DNA from: an uncultured Bacteroidales bacterium
GTDB taxonomy: Bacteria > Bacteroidota > Bacteroidia > Bacteroidales > Bacteroidaceae
Direction: 5' to 3'
Assembly: GCA_902778625.1 (NCBI GenBank)
Contig: CACYYM010000017.1
Coordinates: 62,001 to 126,000, forward strand
Length of the DNA stretch: 64,000 bases
Part shown: positions 60,701 to 64,000 of the stretch, piece by piece
Position numbering within the stretch: position 1 is the stretch's first letter
How the letters are laid out: the number at the start of each line of letters is the position of its first letter
Made by a program: the position numbers and the translations under genes
Notes under the pieces: generated by a model
What the model saw: only the letters and a program-made list of their open reading frames with translations
What the model was told of the DNA's origin: nothing
Databases searched by the model: none

Positions 60701-61300
60701 AGCACAGTCGTGTTCGATCCGATTGAGTATGCATGGCACGACCGTGTATTCGTCTGTGGTTCTATCATAAACAAGGATGGAAACGAGCATCGCTGGAAGA
60801 ACGACGAGATGGCACCGCTGGAGCATGTGGGCGATGGCCTGTATGTCGGAACGGTACGCTTCTTCGAGGACTATGTTTATCCCGGTTATGCCACCTTCAT
60901 CATCATGGCAAGTCGTTCTACTCTCGAGGATGTGGAGAACAGCACGGTGACGCGTCCGGGCTGGCTCGAGGCAAGTTATACTTCGGCAGAAAACGATTGC
61001 TATCTGACTTTGGACAAGCTGACAAATGATTTGGTACGCGGCTGGGGCAACCAGCATCGTTTGCGCTTCGAATGGCCTGAAGGCGACGACCCAACAGACT
61101 ATCTTGTTGTCTTCAACATGAACACCCGTTCTATTGGTGTTAAACTCGATGACGGCAGTGGCTATGATGGCATTCAGACTATCACTGAAGCACCTCTCAG
61201 TGCAAACGGCATTTATAATCTTGCCGGTCAGAAGATGTCCACACGTCAATTGCCTAAGGGCATCTACATCGTGAACGGCAAAAAGATAGCGATTAAGTGA
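57674..61300 (+). CDS. C-terminal fragment: GLUG end, binding modules and secretion tail
   Basis: 1208 residues from a nominal TTG. It resumes the GLUG block ('NVLLRNLGFEG', 'GTISGGAESAALIGWLG'), then the 'FCQVCAGEDPDYPF' linker. A beta-sandwich with 'HWNQKWFDSYQELTNLEPGLYKLRVQG' follows, then helical FIVAR-like segments and a second binding module ('NLIYNADFAEDGNFKGWEAK'). More helices and the tail 'GIYIVNGKKIAIK' complete it. The stop TGA overlaps the GTG start of the next sulfatase (GTGA), so this part still looks embedded in an operon. Confidence 0.6.
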   Translation: MRHAGNVLLRNLGFEGTSESPTTCAGAVLGANFQSIAKLTVENCYSTGTISGGAESAALIGWLGNNGAVISNCWTSATASGIQGEDKYAFRHDNAIVTNCFSMYGTQAQRIGDFELESGSLCYRLNGDQSVIRWFQNLDNGEEVDGFPTFIPTHGTVVVQAEMRCDGTYDEETAYFSNSGEVVIPPHTYKDGFCQVCAGEDPDYPFIRIFANADHDAAGGYINNQSNDGSGLAINNSVAEHWNQKWFDSYQELTNLEPGLYKLRVQGLSRVKAWTNTDCVAYEDAELNPDYVQLYHNSQYYAEVKGLRIGNLFMDIAKGRQEKAIGSGGQAYHEATGYYVPNSLAACRDYFSKGLYWNEPIYFVVQSQQDTVKVGLENRMYLQGNWTVWDTWRLERVSDTDAAAELISAQQGKNLQELDQLEAQTQLIEEYQEACEALESYTSLEQVLDIADQLSRLPEQIRLSHLAYIDYAAAVQAVALDLESREQLNGQYAELLNTYLNEDEEEVDGLPNGTYKHIIDAKTLSVDELAAETAFVQELLNLAIKNSITDGSDLSNLIYNADFAEDGNFKGWEAKTTKTGNGSNFSSRTGFLDIYPVSASKNTAFYVYQDLEEGLPNGLYELIVPAYQRTGDIGQGDQSGCELVAADIFINDFHTPVWNLYKCALPYDEAINGINCRYDPSNDPDAPHNGEETHSYDRDTGTGWVPDGRYAMSIAFSADRFINHAYAIVDDGTLRVGIQNTGMPWYEGGVTAWGKFRLIYRGQNQDAIQAMMDNFGEHLANLRLAQEEQSFYISTAILNRISSLIDEANAENNTEAKLELAKQINAEFNAINSSYAVYKDLNGLMEYCYNQGDAILETDTDLSNALYEKGDEIQEHLLSGDLTDEEVKQYETDIRDDVSIGGGFYVQGDLLDAEGNEIAYGSMSNVYPLQRQDDGTYTGIFKTQNRANLVHADARAGIYFTRFDQTFKSNQQYRRFVTPQYNTHPLIAGAGQDYQMIGAEMRVTLNPEDSTVVFDPIEYAWHDRVFVCGSIINKDGNEHRWKNDEMAPLEHVGDGLYVGTVRFFEDYVYPGYATFIIMASRSTLEDVENSTVTRPGWLEASYTSAENDCYLTLDKLTNDLVRGWGNQHRLRFEWPEGDDPTDYLVVFNMNTRSIGVKLDDGSGYDGIQTITEAPLSANGIYNLAGQKMSTRQLPKGIYIVNGKKIAIK

Positions 61301-62661
61301 AAACAAACAAACTGATATGGATTCCTGGCTTGGTCTGCTCTGCTGCATACGCAGGGCAGGCCACGCCGCGTCCAAACATTCTGGTTTTCATAGCCGACGA
61401 TTTGGGGACTAACGAGATTGGATGCTATGGGGGCGAAAACCTGCAGACTCCCAACATTGACCGTCTGGCCAAGGAGGGCATGCTGCTTACCAACAACTTC
61501 TGCTCTATGGCAGTGAGCGTCCCAATCAGAGCTTCCCTCTATACGGGCTTGTATCCGCAGCATCATGGTTCTTTCCGAAACCATAAACCTGTGAATCGCG
61601 GCCTCAGAAGTGTGGTACATTACATGTCCGACCTTGGGTATCGGGTTGGGAGAACAGGCAAGGACCATCCCGTAAAGCAACTGAAAGTGTTCCCTTTCGA
61701 GAAGATTCCAGGTTTTGCTGTGGGCTGCACGATGTCCCATCCTCCTGTTTCCACGCCCGATGGCATTCGTGAGTTCATGAGCCGCGACAACTCGCAGCCC
61801 TTCTGCCTCTTCGTTTGCAGCATCAACACCCACGCTCCTTGGGATTCAGGCGATGCCTCCGAGTTCAATCCCGATAGTGTGCATCTGCCGCCCAACTGTG
61901 TGGATAATGCCGTAACCAGACGAATGTTTTGCGACTACCTGGCAGAGATTCGTATGCTCGACAACGAGGTTGGGATGACGCTTCGCACTTTGGAGGAAAC
62001 TGGGCAATTGGACAATACGCTGTTTATCTTCCTTGGAGAGCAAGGCCCCAAGATGCCTTTTGGCAAATGGACTTGCTACCGTTATGGTCAGCACAGTGCC
62101 TTCTTGGCTCGCTATCCGCGAAAGATTAAGGGTTCCGTCAGCGATGCCCTTGCTCAGTACGAAGATGTTTTGCCCACACTTATCGACTTTGCCGGAAGTG
62201 CTCCCGTCGATACCTTAGATGGCCACAGCCTCTTGCCCATCCTCTATGGCAAGAAGAATGCGCAAGTCAGGGAGTGGGCATACGGCATTCACAACAACCA
62301 TCCGGAAGGGCCAGCGTATCCCATTCGCAGCATTCAGGACAAGCGCTATCGTTTCATCATGAACCTGATGCACGAGAGGCCGTATAGCGAGAAGCACATG
62401 ATGAAACCAGAAGATACCAACGATATGTGGGGTTCGTGGATTGTGACGGCTCAAACCGACGAACGGGCTTCTTGGCTGATAAATAAGTTCGTTCATCGTC
62501 CTGCACAAGAGCTCTACGACCACCAGACAGACCCCTGGGAACTCAACAACTTGGCCGAATTGCCAGAATATGCTACTCGAGTAGCGGAGATGAAGACTGC
62601 CCTGCTCGAATGGATGGAGCAAATGGGCGACACAGGCATCGGCATGGATGTCTTGGAATAA
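61297..62661 (+). CDS. Secreted S-type sulfatase (GTG start)
   Basis: 454 residues. GTG 61297 overlaps the preceding TGA (GTGA), and no better in-frame ATG exists before the signal peptide (residues 1-19, ending AAYAG). The active site 'VSVPIRASLYTGLYP' has Ser74 as formylglycine precursor. 'PNILVFIADDLGTNEIGCYGGE' carries the metal Asp pair. It parallels the sulfatase domain of the 49919 gene almost throughout ('GKDHPVKQ', 'LFVCSIN.H.PWD', 'PPNCVDNA', 'WELNNLA'), but ends without GLUG repeats or tail. The pair probably arose by duplication and may have the same or a related sugar-sulfate target. Confidence 0.9.
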   Translation: MKTNKLIWIPGLVCSAAYAGQATPRPNILVFIADDLGTNEIGCYGGENLQTPNIDRLAKEGMLLTNNFCSMAVSVPIRASLYTGLYPQHHGSFRNHKPVNRGLRSVVHYMSDLGYRVGRTGKDHPVKQLKVFPFEKIPGFAVGCTMSHPPVSTPDGIREFMSRDNSQPFCLFVCSINTHAPWDSGDASEFNPDSVHLPPNCVDNAVTRRMFCDYLAEIRMLDNEVGMTLRTLEETGQLDNTLFIFLGEQGPKMPFGKWTCYRYGQHSAFLARYPRKIKGSVSDALAQYEDVLPTLIDFAGSAPVDTLDGHSLLPILYGKKNAQVREWAYGIHNNHPEGPAYPIRSIQDKRYRFIMNLMHERPYSEKHMMKPEDTNDMWGSWIVTAQTDERASWLINKFVHRPAQELYDHQTDPWELNNLAELPEYATRVAEMKTALLEWMEQMGDTGIGMDVLE

Positions 62662-62977
62662 GGAGTTATATCCCCAAACGCAGGCAGGAGAGATTGCAAA
62701 CTTGGCACGCTGAATTCTCAAACATCACACGTTAAGTGAATCAACTTCACACGTTATACATATTAACTGAAGTATCTGAAGTATGAAAGGGCTGTCTGTG
62801 ACTCATGTTCCCCTACAGCAGGCCTTGAAACGCCGCGTGCGGCGTCAGCCATCCCCGCACGCGGAATTGACCATCCCCGCACGCGGCGTTTGAATTTCCC
62901 TTAAAGGGGTTAGGAGGCTAAGCCGCTGTTGTCATCACTTCCTCTATTTCTGAAACTTGAATAAATTAAACAAATCT
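62662..62977. repeat. Intergenic region with units of two repeat families
   Basis: CACGTTAAGTG/CACGTTATAC-type units at about 62700-62760, then GC-rich CGCCGCGTGCGG and CCCCGCACGCGG units at 62830-62891. The outer units form a hairpin (AAACGCCGCGTGCGG against CCGCACGCGGCGTTT). No gene or clear TAnnTTTG box is visible. Confidence 0.8.
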
Positions 62978-64000
62978 ATGAAGATTCAAAAGTCTCATTA
63001 CCGCAAAGTGCTTTCAGGGCTTGCTGTACTGCCTGCTGCGCTATGCGCACAAGACAAGCAGCCGAACGTTATTATCATGTATATCGACGATATGGGCATA
63101 GGAGATGTGAGTTGCTTTGGAGGCTCTTATACGCCGACGCCCAACATCGACCGACTGGCTCAGCAAGGGCTTTCCTTCACGCAGTATTACTCTGCTGCTC
63201 CTGTCAGCTCGCCCTCCCGTTGTGGACTCATTACAGGCCAGTTCCCGCTGGAGCATGGGATAAACACATTTATGGACACGAGGGCTGCCAACAAGAGGGT
63301 TGAGCAACTCAATTACCTCAATCCATCCGCTCCAAGCATCGCGAGGGCTTTCCAGCAAGCAGGCTACGCTACGGCTCATATCGGCAAATGGCATCTTGGC
63401 GGCGGTCGTGATGTGACGGATGCTCCTGGCTTCGAGAACTATGGCTACGACGAGCACGTCTCAACCTACGAGAGTCCAGACCCAGACCCTATCATCACTT
63501 CAACCAAATGGATTTGGGCTGCTTCCGATAGCGTGAAGCGCTGGAACCGGACGGCATATTTCGTGGATAAGAGCCTCGAGTTCATCAGGAAACAGAACGG
63601 CAAGCCCTTCTTCCTGAACCTTTGGCCTGATGATATGCACACACCTTGGGTGCCTGAATTCTTTGCCGAGAAACGCGAAAAGTGGGAAAAAGAGGATGCC
63701 TTCGAACCTGTGTTGAAGGAGATGGATGTGCAGTTGGGACGTTTCCTCAACGAACTCGACAAGATGGGACTTGCGGAAAACACCATCGTCATCTTTACCA
63801 GCGACAATGGTCCTGCTCCCAGCTTCATGCAACGTCGCACCTTAGGGATGCGAGGCGCAAAGAACAGCCTTTATGAGGGCGGCATCAACATGCCTTTCAT
63901 CATTCGCTATCCTGCCAAGATAAAGGCTGGAGAGCGCAACGAGACGACGATTCTTAGTGCTATGGACCTCTATCCCTCGCTCTGCAAAATGGCTGGCATC
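62978..64000 (+). CDS. Secreted S-type sulfatase (3' end outside window)
   Basis: 341 residues are visible from ATG 62978; the frame is open to the right edge. Signal peptide about 1-24 (ending LCAQ). 'NVIIMYIDDMGIGDVSCFGG' carries the metal Asp pair, and the active site 'PVSSPSRCGLITG' has Ser77 as formylglycine precursor. 'HIGKWHLGGG' and 'IVIFTSDNGPAPS' complete the visible core. It is most like GalNAc/GlcNAc-6-sulfatase-type arylsulfatases in general layout, but the exact target cannot be read. It is the fifth sulfatase of the cluster. Confidence 0.9.
   Translation, partial: MKIQKSHYRKVLSGLAVLPAALCAQDKQPNVIIMYIDDMGIGDVSCFGGSYTPTPNIDRLAQQGLSFTQYYSAAPVSSPSRCGLITGQFPLEHGINTFMDTRAANKRVEQLNYLNPSAPSIARAFQQAGYATAHIGKWHLGGGRDVTDAPGFENYGYDEHVSTYESPDPDPIITSTKWIWAASDSVKRWNRTAYFVDKSLEFIRKQNGKPFFLNLWPDDMHTPWVPEFFAEKREKWEKEDAFEPVLKEMDVQLGRFLNELDKMGLAENTIVIFTSDNGPAPSFMQRRTLGMRGAKNSLYEGGINMPFIIRYPAKIKAGERNETTILSAMDLYPSLCKMAGI

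Larger units (their letters stand above)
55796..61300 (+). pseudogene. Giant secreted GLUG-repeat protein interrupted by two frameshifts
   Basis: Three frames carry one continuous protein design of about 1830 residues. Frame changes occur near 56450 (ACCGGCAGGCGACATGC, one extra base) and near 57675 (GGTTGCGGCATGCAGG, one base short). Domain order: signal peptide, ricin-like domain, three GLUG blocks each introduced by a short Cys-pair linker ('GVCNICGA', 'FYCTVCGA', 'GFCQVCAG'), binding modules, helical segments and the tail 'GIYIVNGKKIAIK'. The shifts cancel in sum. Either a decayed gene, a switchable gene, or base errors in the assembly; both sites contain CATGC. Confidence 0.75.

Noticed and set aside
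41215..64000. Complete polysaccharide utilisation locus
   Set aside because: No SusC/SusD-like pair is visible, so only an enzyme cluster can be claimed within the window.

Overview
The window comes from a Bacteroidales genome, most likely a Prevotella-type gut or oral commensal. Three lines of evidence support this. Many genes are preceded by the Bacteroidetes -7 promoter box TAnnTTTG. There are BspA-type leucine-rich repeats, dockerin modules, serine-type sulfatases and the 'smalltalk'/HU/VirE mobile gene set. Most secreted proteins end in a shared short tail with a 'GIYIxNGKK' core. No rRNA, integrase, transposase or CRISPR array was found; one tRNA-Ser(CGA) is present.

Layout. 1-7.3 kb: secreted surface proteins, namely the end of a BspA-LRR-dockerin protein, a translationally coupled three-gene operon (beta-propeller protein, lipoprotein, SGNH hydrolase), and a large CotH/GLUG/dockerin/cohesin-like protein. 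7.6-9.8 kb: a BlaI/BlaR1-type regulator pair. 10-14.7 kb: a large secreted protein with a zinc-peptidase-like motif, an SO_0444-type metal efflux permease and a Fur-family regulator. 14.8-21 kb: housekeeping genes (MTA/SAH nucleosidase, tRNA-Ser, an EamA transporter), a Fic protein left from what looks like a decayed type I restriction locus flanked by 117-bp direct repeats, and a secreted subtilisin-like protease.

21.2-38.9 kb is a mobile-element-like block. An HU-like, P5-like and smalltalk set lies on the minus strand, and a set of small genes plus a BT4734/VirE-type protein lies on the plus strand. Between them sits a visibly AT-richer defence operon: C5 cytosine methyltransferase, MORC/Hsp90-type ATPase, Z1-domain ATPase, PD-(D/E)XK protein, AIPR protein, a signal-less LRR protein, and a Vsr endonuclease with flank-like composition. 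The block is unusually rich in candidate structured RNAs. There is a probable attenuator directly before the methyltransferase, two copies of a ~90-nt sRNA, three copies of a structured leader RNA, and two cloverleaf elements with terminal inverted repeats (one of these lies at 17 kb).

39.3-41.2 kb: a beta-carbonic anhydrase and a BRO-like/Fic fusion protein, followed by an 82-bp tandem repeat array. 41.2-64 kb: a glycan-degradation cluster with a GH20 hexosaminidase, a GH89 alpha-N-acetylglucosaminidase, a thioesterase, a DUF1080 lipoprotein, five serine-type sulfatases (the last cut by the window end), a DUF6377-type regulator and a giant secreted protein broken by two frameshifts. No SusC/SusD pair is present. 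The enzyme set suggests sulfated, GlcNAc-containing host glycans such as mucin or glycosaminoglycans; that is inference.

The defence operon together with the leader RNA whose terminator ends 18 nt before its first start codon is the best candidate for a little-described system here.
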